From positions 578,768 to 642,767 of the forward strand of contig NZ_LN831058.1 in the NCBI RefSeq assembly GCF_001375495.1: a stretch of DNA of 64,000 nucleotides, given 5' to 3'. The number at the start of each line of letters is the position of its first letter. The stretch's first letter is position 1. The notes beneath the pieces are model-generated. The model worked only from the letters and a program-made list of their open reading frames with translations, was not told the origin of the DNA and did not search any database. This document shows, piece by piece, positions 37,703-46,153 of the stretch. This DNA comes from Flaviflexus massiliensis (lineage in GTDB: Bacteria > Actinomycetota > Actinomycetes > Actinomycetales > Actinomycetaceae). Made by a program: the position numbers and the translations under genes.

Positions 37703-38353
37703 ATGAGTACTCGGCTAGCTATTCATGTGTGGACCGACCTGTCCTCACCCACGTCATTCCTGGGACTGCAAAATCTCCTCGACGGCACCCGCGGCAAGAA
37801 TGTCGCCATCGAACATCATGCGTTCTTTGGTGGGGAAGCCGATGGGTCGTGGCGAGACACGGAGCGGCAGAGCCTCGGCGCACTTCAGGAAGCTGCGCTG
37901 GTCGTTAGTGAGATGGAGCATGGCGATACTCGGGCGGCCCAGGAACTCATTTATGCCGCCAAAGAACGCGGTGCCACGCCCGAAGAGTCAGCTGCTCTCG
38001 GGGTGGAGATGGCGATGCGGATTCACGAGGCCGCACACCTGCACGGGCGCAACATTGCTGACATTGACATTCTCGTCGAGTTGGCTGAGGAATCTGGGCT
38101 AGATGGTGCTGCTGTGCAGGCTGGCCTGAGTTCTGGTCAGTGGTCTGCCTTTGTGGACAGCGATGTGAAGGATGCGGGGCGGCTGGAGCTTGCTCGCGCC
38201 CCGTTCCTGTTCCTGTCGGGTATTTACCTTGTGGAGGGCGTCCAGTCACCAGAGGTCATCGCGAAGCTCGTTTCCTCTGCGCTTGGCGAGGTGAATGAGC
38301 GGGAACAGGCCGCGGCCGGGGAGGCACGCGACCTGTTTGGTTGGCAGGGTTAG
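37703..38353 (+). CDS. DsbA-fold (FrnE-like) protein without CXXC
   Basis: 216 residues with a thioredoxin/DsbA-like fold (VWTDLSSPTSFLG at residues 9-21, an internal helical domain, LARAPFLFLSGIYLVEGVQSPEVI near the end). The CXXC motif of typical family members is replaced by Ser-Ser-Pro-Thr (residues 13-16), so it is not a disulfide oxidoreductase in the usual way. It resembles FrnE/HCCA isomerase proteins. It is convergent with rnhA, with a 4-base overlap. Confidence 0.8.
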   Translation: MSTRLAIHVWTDLSSPTSFLGLQNLLDGTRGKNVAIEHHAFFGGEADGSWRDTERQSLGALQEAALVVSEMEHGDTRAAQELIYAAKERGATPEESAALGVEMAMRIHEAAHLHGRNIADIDILVELAEESGLDGAAVQAGLSSGQWSAFVDSDVKDAGRLELARAPFLFLSGIYLVEGVQSPEVIAKLVSSALGEVNEREQAAAGEARDLFGWQG

Positions 38354-39237
38354 GCCCTGTCTCGTTCGATAACGGCGAGCCGGTCAGCTTCTTCGTTGCC
38401 AGCATCCCCATCGTGTCCCCGGACCCAGTCGATTCGGGTCTTGGCGGTGCGGGCCTCGTAGGCCTCGAGCAGATCAGCGACAAGTTGCTGGTTCGCAACA
38501 GGCTTACCGTCAGCCTTCTTCCAGCCCTTCCTGCGCCATCCGGGCCCCCACTTGGTCACAACGTTGATGACATACTGGGAGTCTGCACGCAGGAGGAGGC
38601 TGCGGTCGTTGTCCGCGTAGCGGAGAGCCTCGAGCATGGCCGTGAGCTCCATGATGTTGTTCGTGGTCCGGCGTGAGCCGCCGGACCCTGTGGTTCCGGT
38701 TAGCTCATCGACCCAGGCCCATCCGCCCCTGCCGGGGTTCCCGGAGCACGCCCCATCGGTCGCAATCACCTGATCAAATCCGTATTTATCGGCACCTGGC
38801 ACGTACGGTCCATCACCATCGGTCCCTGATTGCTTCGCTGCGACAGGAAAGTCGGAGCCGGCTGGCACCACATTGTCGGGAGCCGTGGCGGGAGCGTTCT
38901 GTGCCCGGCTGCGGGCACGCTCGATTGGGGACAGGGTGACGAGCTCTTCATCGAACAGCGCACCATCATCAAGCAGATCATCTCCGACACCATTTCTGTC
39001 TTCGACCCGCTCGAGGCCGGTTGCCGCAAGCAGGGTGATAACGTCGGGATGCCACAGAGACTGTTCGGAAGCATAGTCGCCGTCGGTGATGGCAAGGTCG
39101 TGGCGTAATGCCATGTCCGAGGCCGCGGATCCGGCACCGACAAGTCCCAGCTGGGAGAGGTGACGAATGATGGTGTGGGGGTCGGTTCCGCAGGCGAGTG
39201 CCAGGTCCGAGGTTGCTAGCCAGTCCGTTCGTGTCAT
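38350..39237 (-). CDS. rnhA: Ribonuclease HI with N-terminal extension
   Basis: 295 residues. The RNase HI domain occupies about 155-290, with acidic residues Asp161 (TDGACSGNPG), Glu197 (MELTA), Asp219 (ADSQYV), Asp285 (GNEEADRLA) and His275. It cleaves RNA in RNA-DNA hybrids. The first 150 residues are unlike usual N-terminal domains (no hybrid-binding domain); the start, TRTDWLATSDLALACGTDPH, could be a helix-turn-helix. The linker is acidic. The extension may place the enzyme on its target. Confidence 0.88.
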   Translation of the reverse strand: MTRTDWLATSDLALACGTDPHTIIRHLSQLGLVGAGSAASDMALRHDLAITDGDYASEQSLWHPDVITLLAATGLERVEDRNGVGDDLLDDGALFDEELVTLSPIERARSRAQNAPATAPDNVVPAGSDFPVAAKQSGTDGDGPYVPGADKYGFDQVIATDGACSGNPGRGGWAWVDELTGTTGSGGSRRTTNNIMELTAMLEALRYADNDRSLLLRADSQYVINVVTKWGPGWRRKGWKKADGKPVANQQLVADLLEAYEARTAKTRIDWVRGHDGDAGNEEADRLAVIERDRA

Positions 39238-39262
39238 AGGTCAAGGCTACCCGGTGAAGACA

Positions 39263-39292
39263 AAGGCACCCGCCCAGGTGGGCGGGTGCCTT
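39263..39292 (-). terminator. Terminator after the rpsF-ssb-rpsR-rplI operon
   Basis: AAGGCACCCGCCC (39263-39275) pairs perfectly with GGGCGGGTGCCTT (39280-39292), 13 bp, with a 4-base loop and TGTCTT following on the minus strand. It sits 46 bases past the rplI stop. Confidence 0.85.
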
Positions 39293-39338
39293 GTGTCATG
39301 TTTTCGCCAGCAGCGGCACTGTGGTGCCGATGGTGGTG

Positions 39339-39788
39339 TTACTCGGAGACGACCGAGACGTTGACTGCGACGGTGACGTCCGAGTGAAGGCGGATGTCGA
39401 CCTTGTAGTCGCCGACCGACTTGATGGGGTTCGTGACGAGAACCTTGCGGCGGTCGATGTTTTCGCCGGTTGCTTCCTGGGCAGCCTGGGCGATGTCGGC
39501 AGCGGTGACGGCACCGAAGAGACGGCCGGAGTTGCCGGTGCGGACCGTGATGGTCAGCGTGGTCTCTTCAAGCTTGTCGCGCAGTCCCTGAGCGTCTTCG
39601 ACCGTGGCGATCTCGCGCTTGCGGCGAGCCTGCTCCATCTGGTCGATCTGCTTCTGGGCGCCCTTGGTCCACCGGGTGGCGTAGCCGCGGGGCAGGAGGA
39701 AGTTACGCGCGTAACCGTCCTTGACCTCGACAACGTCACCGGGCTGGCCGAGGCGGTCAACCTCATGGGTCAGAATGAGCTTAGCCAT
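39339..39788 (-). CDS. rplI: Ribosomal protein L9
   Basis: 149 residues, full length. N-terminal MAKLILTHEVDRLGQPGDVVEVKDGYARNFLLP (split here by domains) is the L9 rRNA-binding domain; a central helix with QIDQMEQARRKREIA links to the C-terminal domain with FGAVTAADIAQA. It binds 23S rRNA. Last gene of the rpsF operon, 11 bases after rpsR. Confidence 0.98.
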   Translation of the reverse strand: MAKLILTHEVDRLGQPGDVVEVKDGYARNFLLPRGYATRWTKGAQKQIDQMEQARRKREIATVEDAQGLRDKLEETTLTITVRTGNSGRLFGAVTAADIAQAAQEATGENIDRRKVLVTNPIKSVGDYKVDIRLHSDVTVAVNVSVVSE

Positions 39789-39799
39789 GATGGACCTCC

Positions 39800-40036
39800 T
39801 TAGCGGCCTGAGCCAGTGTAGGGAAGCAGTGCCATCTCGCGAGCATTCTTAATTGCTCGTGCGATCTGACGCTGCTGCTGAACGGAAACGCCAGTCACTC
39901 GACGTGCACGGATCTTGCCGCGGTCAGAAATAAACTTGCGCAGGGTCGCGGTGTCCTTGTAGTCGATCTCGTCGACCTTGGTCACCTTAACGGGGCCGAT
40001 CTTTTTCTTCGGCTTGCGAAGGTTTGGCTTCGCCAT
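39800..40036 (-). CDS. rpsR: Ribosomal protein S18
   Basis: 78 residues with the conserved block [18 protein letters not shown] and [24 protein letters not shown]. It is part of the 30S platform and pairs with S6. No zinc-binding cysteines are present, so it is a zinc-independent type. It lies between ssb and rplI. Confidence 0.98.
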   Translation of the reverse strand: MAKPNLRKPKKKIGPVKVTKVDEIDYKDTATLRKFISDRGKIRARRVTGVSVQQQRQIARAIKNAREMALLPYTGSGR

Positions 40037-40075
40037 GATTGATCTCCTCTGTGCGCTTACGCGCCGAAAGTTGTT

Positions 40076-40597
40076 TTAGAACGGAGGGGCGTCGTCGAAT
40101 GAGGAACCGGCCGGGCCCGAGGCCCAGGGATCATTCTGTGAACCGCCCGTAGGGCTGTCGTAGGCGACGTTGCCACCGCGGTTGTTACCACCACTGAAGC
40201 CTCCGCCACCAGAGTTGCCACCGCCGCCACCGGAACGCTGGGTCCTTTGGACCTGCGCGGTTGCGTAACGGAGGGAGGGGCCGATTTCGTCGACCTGCAT
40301 CTCGATCGAGGTGCGCCTCTGGCCCTCATGCTCGTAGGAGCGTACCTGGAGTCGGCCGGTCACGACCACGCGGGTGCCCTTCGTGAGGGAGTTGGCGACG
40401 TTTTCGCCATACTCACGCCACACGGAACAGCGAACAAACATGGCTTCGCCATCTTCCCACTGCTGTGTTTGCTTGTTGAGGGTCCTCGGGGTTGAGGCCA
40501 CCGTGAAGCTCGCTACCGGGATCCCGGACGATACGTAACGTAGTTCGGGGTCGGCGGTAAGGTTGCCAACGATGGTGATTATCGGTTCGCCTGCCAT
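40076..40597 (-). CDS. ssb: Single-stranded DNA-binding protein
   Basis: 173 residues. The OB fold is residues 1-115 ([45 protein letters not shown]). A Gly/Asn-rich linker ([20 protein letters not shown]) leads to the acidic tip DDAPPF, the site binding repair and replication proteins. Standard member of the rpsF operon. Confidence 0.97.
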   Translation of the reverse strand: MAGEPIITIVGNLTADPELRYVSSGIPVASFTVASTPRTLNKQTQQWEDGEAMFVRCSVWREYGENVANSLTKGTRVVVTGRLQVRSYEHEGQRRTSIEMQVDEIGPSLRYATAQVQRTQRSGGGGGNSGGGGFSGGNNRGGNVAYDSPTGGSQNDPWASGPAGSSFDDAPPF

Positions 40598-40620
40598 GAT
40601 TCAGCTCCCTTGAAGCTTGC

Positions 40621-40917
40621 TCAGTGCTCGTCCTTGCGCAGCAGCTTGGTGCGCAGGATGGATTCGTTCAGACCCAGCTGACGGTCGAGTTCCTGTGCGG
40701 TTGCGGTGGTTGACTTGAATTCAACCACAACATACACGGCTTCCGACTTCTTCTGGATTTCGTAGGCAAGGCGGCGCTTGCCCCAAATGTCTACGTTGTC
40801 GATCGAGCCACCGTCGTCAATGACGACCTTGAGTAGCTTCTCCAGTGCGGGCGCGAGGTTACGCTCGTCAACTTCCGGATCGAGGATGATCATCAGTTCG
40901 TACTGACGCTGATCCAT
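40621..40917 (-). CDS. rpsF: Ribosomal protein S6
   Basis: 98 residues from ATG 40917 (MDQRQYELM), which has a very strong ribosome site, AAAGGAGGTGGG. Signature: [46 protein letters not shown]. It is the first gene of its operon and pairs with S18. Confidence 0.98.
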   Translation of the reverse strand: MDQRQYELMIILDPEVDERNLAPALEKLLKVVIDDGGSIDNVDIWGKRRLAYEIQKKSEAVYVVVEFKSTTATAQELDRQLGLNESILRTKLLRKDEH

Positions 40918-40940
40918 ACCCACCTCCTTTGGTCTCAACG

Positions 40941-40985
40941 GTCACGGTCTTTCCGTGACAGGAGGGTATACGTGCCCGTAGGCAC
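40941..40985 (-). promoter_or_regulatory. Two hairpins in the rpsF leader
   Basis: GTGCC/GGCAC (40972-40976 with 40981-40985) and GTCACGG/CCGTGAC (40941-40947 with 40953-40959) form two stems upstream of rpsF. Such leaders often carry the S6:S18 autoregulatory site; I cannot assign its key CCG bulge here with certainty. The first stem could also end the PBP gene's upstream antisense transcripts. Confidence 0.35.
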
Positions 40986-41000
40986 CCAATCACTTTACCG

Positions 41001-43352
41001 TTAAAGAGCCGGGGTTGGTAAGTGCTTGCGGAATCGGATCGTGTGCCGTTGGGCACCAGGGGTGAGGGCCTGACCATCGGAACTAGACGGCGGTTTCTGT
41101 CCCGGGGGCGGCGGGTTTTGCCCACCGCTGCCCTGCCCGGGGCTTTCGGTGGGGGCCTGGCTCGGCGGTTCCGTCGGGGTTACCGTGCGCGGAGGGGTGG
41201 GTTCCGGGGTGGGAGCGGGTGGCTCTTCCGTTGTTGGTTCTTCCGAGGGTGGTTCCGTGGTCGGTTCCTCCGTGGTGGGTTCCTCCGTTGGCTCCTCCGT
41301 CGTCGGTTCTTCTGTGGGCTCCTCGGTGGTTTCTTCTTCCGTCGGTGTTTCCACAACCGGGGGCGGTGCGATGGTGGGGGCGTTGGTGGCGGGGCGGAGG
41401 TTAGGTTCGGGGAAGTCCTCGACCGGCATGCCGTTCGTTGCCTCCATCATGAAGTCCAGCCAGATCTGTGCCGGGAAATTACCGCCCTGGATTGCCCACT
41501 GCCCACCGAACGGGGTGAGGGATTCTTCTTCCCCATCGGGGCCGATCTGGTACATGTTGACGACCGTCGACAGTTGCGGAACGTATCCGGCGAACCATGC
41601 CGAAACAAGGAAGGATGAGGTTCCGGTCTTGCCGGCCACGGGCCTGTTGAGTGCGGAAATCTGGGAGGCTGTGCCCCTGGGACTGACAACCTGTTCAAGT
41701 GCGTACGTCAGCCGCGCAATGTCGTCAGCATCAAAGACGCGCTTGCCGCTCGTGTCGCCCAAGTAGGTGACGTCCCCTTCACGGTTGCGGACTTCGCGAA
41801 CAGTGTGGGGGGTGGTTCGCACACCCTGTGAGGCGAAGGTCGCGTACGCCCCCGCCATCTCCTTCGCCGTGGGCGAGGCTGAACCGAGGACGTTGGAGAG
41901 GGATTCGTCGAGGCCGGGAGTGTTTTCCGGAAGTCCTGCTCGCACAGCAACATCCTTGGTTGCGGCGGGGCCCACCTCTTCGTTGATCTTGATATAGACC
42001 GTGTTGACGGAGTTTGCTGTCGCGGTCAGCAGGTCGATGTAGCCAAGCCCGGTGAGCTGGAAGTTCTCAAACTCGTTGTCTCCCACGACGTAGGGCGAGG
42101 AGGAATCGTAGCGCTGGTACAGGCTAATATCGTCCTCGATCGCGGCAAGCAGGCCGAAGGGTTTGAAGGTGGATCCGGCCTGAGCGCGGTCCTGGGTGGC
42201 GGTATTGCGGGACCTCTCAAGATAGTCTTCACCACCGTACATGGCCTTGATTTCACCGGTCTCGGGGTCGACCGAGACGAGACCAACATAGTTGTTGTCG
42301 GGACGGTCCTCGGGCAGGTTCTCAACCGCGTCGACCGCGTACTGCTGCATGTCGACATCGATCGTGGTCACAATGTCGAGACCGAGCGTATCGAGTTCAA
42401 CTTCCGTGTAGGTGCCGGAATCGACCAGTTCACGCCTGACTTCGGACAGGATATAGCCGTCGGTTCCCGCGTACTGGTTCTGTGTGGCGGGCTCGATCGT
42501 GTCGGGGAAGCGTGCGGCTTCCGCCTCTTCGACCGTGATCCAGTCGTCTTCCGCCATGCGCCGCAGCACCCGCTCCCATCGGGCGAGCGCCTGATCAGGG
42601 TTGACCGCAGGATCCCAGTTCGACGGCGAGGGGATTACTGCCACGAGGAGGGCGGTTTGGTCGAGGGTGAGGTCGGCAGCATCTACTCCGAAATAGGCTT
42701 GGGCTGCTTCCTGAATGCCGTAGGAGCCACGCCCGAAATAGATCGTGTTGAGGTAATTCTCGAGGATCTCGTCCTTCGACTGCTCCTGGTCAATTTTGAT
42801 CGCGAGAACGGCTTCGCGGAGCTTTCCAGGAATGTCTGTCGTGGTGCCCATGTAGTAGCGCTCCACGTACTGCTGGGTGAGGGTGGAGCCACCCTGTCGG
42901 GGCAGTCCGCGCAAGTTGTTGATCGCGGCACGGAGGGTGCCGCGAATGTCGACACCAGCATTTTCGTAGAACCGTTGGTCCTCGGAGGCAACGACAGCGT
43001 GGGGGACGTGGTCGGGCAGGGAGTCAAGGGGGACAGAGTTGCGCCTGACCTCGGCAAAGGTGCCGATCTTGGTTTCCCCATCGGAATAGTACACATCCGT
43101 AGATTCCGCGAGAGCAAAGTCATCGGGTTCCGGAACTTCGGTCGTGATGTACAGGTAGGCGAAGGCGCCGACTCCGGCCGCAATGAAGAGCAGGAAGGAA
43201 CCGAGGAGGAACCGCCACGAGGGAAGCCAGCGTCGGATTGGGCCCTTACCCCGACGCGGGTAGTTCCAGAACTTTCTTTTCTGCCGACCGCCCTGGTTCT
43301 TGTTCTGTGCGGGGGCGGTCCGCTTCGTAGATTGTTGACGGTTGCCTGCCAT
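41001..43352 (-). CDS. Class A penicillin-binding protein (glycosyltransferase/transpeptidase)
   Basis: 783 residues. A basic cytoplasmic tail and one transmembrane helix (about 48-70) precede the GT51 domain: VASEDQRFYENAG (Glu124) and GGSTLTQQ (154-161). The transpeptidase domain carries SXXK in GSTFKPFG (about 391), SVN (about 446) and KTGTS (about 574). It polymerises and crosslinks peptidoglycan. The C-terminus from about 670 is a low-complexity run of Thr/Glu/Pro repeats, then a Pro/Ser/Gly-rich tail: probably a wall-spanning or cell-wall-binding linker. Ends near the rpsF operon. Confidence 0.95.
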   Translation of the reverse strand: MAGNRQQSTKRTAPAQNKNQGGRQKRKFWNYPRRGKGPIRRWLPSWRFLLGSFLLFIAAGVGAFAYLYITTEVPEPDDFALAESTDVYYSDGETKIGTFAEVRRNSVPLDSLPDHVPHAVVASEDQRFYENAGVDIRGTLRAAINNLRGLPRQGGSTLTQQYVERYYMGTTTDIPGKLREAVLAIKIDQEQSKDEILENYLNTIYFGRGSYGIQEAAQAYFGVDAADLTLDQTALLVAVIPSPSNWDPAVNPDQALARWERVLRRMAEDDWITVEEAEAARFPDTIEPATQNQYAGTDGYILSEVRRELVDSGTYTEVELDTLGLDIVTTIDVDMQQYAVDAVENLPEDRPDNNYVGLVSVDPETGEIKAMYGGEDYLERSRNTATQDRAQAGSTFKPFGLLAAIEDDISLYQRYDSSSPYVVGDNEFENFQLTGLGYIDLLTATANSVNTVYIKINEEVGPAATKDVAVRAGLPENTPGLDESLSNVLGSASPTAKEMAGAYATFASQGVRTTPHTVREVRNREGDVTYLGDTSGKRVFDADDIARLTYALEQVVSPRGTASQISALNRPVAGKTGTSSFLVSAWFAGYVPQLSTVVNMYQIGPDGEEESLTPFGGQWAIQGGNFPAQIWLDFMMEATNGMPVEDFPEPNLRPATNAPTIAPPPVVETPTEEETTEEPTEEPTTEEPTEEPTTEEPTTEPPSEEPTTEEPPAPTPEPTPPRTVTPTEPPSQAPTESPGQGSGGQNPPPPGQKPPSSSDGQALTPGAQRHTIRFRKHLPTPAL

Positions 43353-43360
43353 GGGCTTGA

Positions 43361-44716
43361 TTATTCCCTATGCTTGCCGCGCCTGCGCAACTTCTTGCCC
43401 ATCGTCACTAGTTTTGATTCGCGAGCCGTTGGCCTGCGCAAACCCCGTGCGGCCCTCGTGACAACGGTTTGGAGACCGCCCCACGCATCCGGCGATTCGT
43501 AGGTCACGTCGTAGCGTCCCGCGCCCTGTTTGCGTTTCACTTCGTGTTCGGAGGTCATGAATGCGTCGAGCCAGCGCGTGGACTTTGACGAGTCGACCAG
43601 CACAGCCTTGAAGAACAGGGTGAGGGGCACGGCGAGCAGCGCACCAAGGGGGCCGATGACGATTCCCCAGACCATGAGGGACAGGAAAGTGACGGTGGCG
43701 GACAGCCCGACAGCGTCGGCCGTGAACTTGGGTTGGAGGAGTGACTGGATAATGAAGTTGATGAGCGAGTAGGCAACGATCACCCACGCCATCAGCTGCC
43801 ATCCGCCCTCGAGCAGGCCGAAGAGTGCGGGCGGAACCAGGCCGAGAATGAATCCGATATTGGGAATGTAGTTGGTGATGAAGGAGACGAGTGCCCAGGC
43901 GAGGGCCAGCGGGATCCCCATGGCCTGCAGGGCGATCCAGTCAAAGACGGCGACGATCGCACCGAAGATAGAGGAGACGAGCCAGTACTGGCGGACCCTG
44001 CCCTCAAAACCGGACAGGGCTTCGTGGAGTTCTGGGTTGGCCTTCTCCACGAGGCTGGAGCGCGATTCCATCGACATTGTGTCGATCACAATGAAGAAGA
44101 TCGACATTGCGATGATCGCGAGCAGGGCACCCATGGAGGAGATCTGGTCGATGAGGGCACGGGCTGCGCTCATGATCGTGTTGAGGTCCAGCTGGTTGAG
44201 CAGGTTATCGACACTGGAGGCGTCATATCCCTGCTCAACGAGGAACTGGCTTTCCTCAAAGAATCGCGAAATGTTGTTGACGATCTGGGTGAAGCTGTCC
44301 TGGTAGGAGGCAATGACCTCGGGTAGGGGCAGGAATGCGATCACCGTCAGGCCGATGAGCCCCGACAGGAAGATGACAAGAACGAGGATCGAGCTGACGG
44401 CAGAGATCCACTTCGGCACGCCCTTGCGGACCATCCATCGGTGGATGGGGCGGATGGTTAGAACCAGGGTGAAGGCAAGGAATGCGGGGGCAAGAATGGA
44501 AGCGAACGTTCCCAGTCCCCAGAGCGACAGGGACGCAAAGGCACCGATGATGAGGACCCACATGCCGGTCGGCATGATGGGTGCCATCGGCTTGTTCCTG
44601 CCCTGGACGACAATGATGTCATCGTCGGAGTTTTCCTCGTGGAGCTCAGGTGCCTCGTCCGCTATTTCCGGAGTGGGTGCTGATTCGGCACGCACGTTCT
44701 CTTCATTTGGCTTCAC
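43361..44716 (-). CDS. AI-2E family transporter (PerM/YdiK-like permease)
   Basis: 451 residues, start GTG 44716 (GGGAAAGG upstream). About eight transmembrane segments, with the large soluble loop in the middle (PEVIASYQDSFTQIVNNISRF, ...). The signature near the end, ALVSFITNYIPNIGFILGLVPPALFGLLEGG, is split over the C-terminal helices. Family members move AI-2, Na+/H+ or organic compounds; many are uncharacterised. LuxS is in the window but the transporter's substrate is not shown. Only 8 bases separate it from the downstream PBP gene. Confidence 0.9.
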   Translation of the reverse strand: MKPNEENVRAESAPTPEIADEAPELHEENSDDDIIVVQGRNKPMAPIMPTGMWVLIIGAFASLSLWGLGTFASILAPAFLAFTLVLTIRPIHRWMVRKGVPKWISAVSSILVLVIFLSGLIGLTVIAFLPLPEVIASYQDSFTQIVNNISRFFEESQFLVEQGYDASSVDNLLNQLDLNTIMSAARALIDQISSMGALLAIIAMSIFFIVIDTMSMESRSSLVEKANPELHEALSGFEGRVRQYWLVSSIFGAIVAVFDWIALQAMGIPLALAWALVSFITNYIPNIGFILGLVPPALFGLLEGGWQLMAWVIVAYSLINFIIQSLLQPKFTADAVGLSATVTFLSLMVWGIVIGPLGALLAVPLTLFFKAVLVDSSKSTRWLDAFMTSEHEVKRKQGAGRYDVTYESPDAWGGLQTVVTRAARGLRRPTARESKLVTMGKKLRRRGKHRE

Positions 44717-44854
44717 AGCACAACCTTTCCCGTTCTGAACCGTAGAGTACCCAGAAAACAGGGCCCGCGTCCCCGTGACACGAAGCTCGTTCCGAACTGT
44801 TCACCCAACGGCCCGAATAGGACGCAACAGAGGGTGGGATTCGGCTCCTTTTGC

Positions 44855-46153
44855 CTAAGATCCCACCTCGCGCGGGGTTCCGGTGATCTTCCGGTTGGAG
44901 ACGTAATACCAGGTTGCGAGGATCAGGTAGAGGACCACGAGGACGGTGAAGCCGCCGCGGGACCAGCCGGTGTCGGGGAGCATGACCGCGGCGAGGGCCG
45001 CAGCGCCGACGAAGGCGGCGTTGTACATCATGTCGTAGAGAGCAAAAGCACGGCCACGGTAGGAGTCCACGACGTCGCGTTGCACGATCGTGTCGACGGC
45101 GATCTTGGCTCCCTGGACTCCCAGTCCCATGAGAACCGCAGCGATCGCAATCCAGGGCAGTGACGGGGTGGCGATGAGGATGACCTGGGACAGCATGGAG
45201 ATGCCGAGGCAGGTAACGATCCACTGGGCCGGGGTCATCCTTTGGTGGGCAAGCGGAGTGAAGACGATGGCAGAACCGTTACCCAGGAGGGAAATGCCGG
45301 ATAGGGTGGCGAACATGGCGAGCCCTGCATCAGCATCCGCCGGATCGGCCAAGAGATTCCTCGAAATGAGGAGCAGGGCAATGAAGTTCACTCCGTACAG
45401 GAACCTGTGCACCGCCATGACCACCAGCGCGTGACCGGGGGTGCCGCGGAGCGCAAGATAGCGGGCTCCCTCCCACAGATCTTCCAAGACCGCCGCAATC
45501 TGTTTCGCGAGCGGCACCCGGACCCGGCCCTCGGGACCAAGCTCACGGTAGCCGATGCGGGAGGCGGCCCACACGGCGCACAGCAGGAGCAGTGCCGCAA
45601 CCGCCAGGCACGACGCGTCCCTCACCGCACCTTCCGGGGTGAGCCGGTTGATGACGAAGCCGAGGGCTGCACCGATGACGGTGGCGACAGCACCGAAGGT
45701 GGGAACGAGGGAGTTCGCCATGATGAGCTGCTCGCGCGGCACCACGTGCGGCAAGCCTGCCGACAGTGCGGACAGGAGGAAACGGTTGATCCCGAGGGTG
45801 ATGAGCGCCAGGACGGAGACCGGCACAAAACCCGCTCCGGTGGCCATGAGCACGGCGAGGAGAACGCACAGGATTGCCCTGATCGTGTTGCCCCAGAAGA
45901 GAACGGCCTGACGCGACCAGCGGTCAAGGAGCGGACCAACGAAGGGGCCGACAATCGTGAAGGGCAGCAGGAGCACGGTGAATGCTGCCGCGACCCCGCT
46001 TGCCGTTGTCATGTTGGTTGGGTTGAAGAAGTAGAGGGTGGCGAGTCCGACCTGGAACATGCCGTCCCCGGATTGGGAGATGAGACGGACCGTGAAGAGT
46101 CTTTTGAATCCGTCGTGGACGAGGAGGGTTTTCAGGTCGGACCGGACGGACAT
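44855..46153 (-). CDS. MFS transporter
   Basis: 432 residues with about twelve hydrophobic segments. The motif A-like loop is VGPFVGPLLDRWSRQAVLFWGN (split) after the second helix. It resembles MFS drug/metabolite exporters (MFS_3 group). It begins immediately after the cca stop, so they are co-transcribed. Substrate unknown. Confidence 0.9.
   Translation of the reverse strand: MSVRSDLKTLLVHDGFKRLFTVRLISQSGDGMFQVGLATLYFFNPTNMTTASGVAAAFTVLLLPFTIVGPFVGPLLDRWSRQAVLFWGNTIRAILCVLLAVLMATGAGFVPVSVLALITLGINRFLLSALSAGLPHVVPREQLIMANSLVPTFGAVATVIGAALGFVINRLTPEGAVRDASCLAVAALLLLCAVWAASRIGYRELGPEGRVRVPLAKQIAAVLEDLWEGARYLALRGTPGHALVVMAVHRFLYGVNFIALLLISRNLLADPADADAGLAMFATLSGISLLGNGSAIVFTPLAHQRMTPAQWIVTCLGISMLSQVILIATPSLPWIAIAAVLMGLGVQGAKIAVDTIVQRDVVDSYRGRAFALYDMMYNAAFVGAAALAAVMLPDTGWSRGGFTVLVVLYLILATWYYVSNRKITGTPREVGS

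Noticed and set aside
41150-41400. Short tandem repeats resembling a CRISPR or minisatellite
   Set aside because: They are codon repeats of the TEEP tail in the PBP gene and have no spacers.
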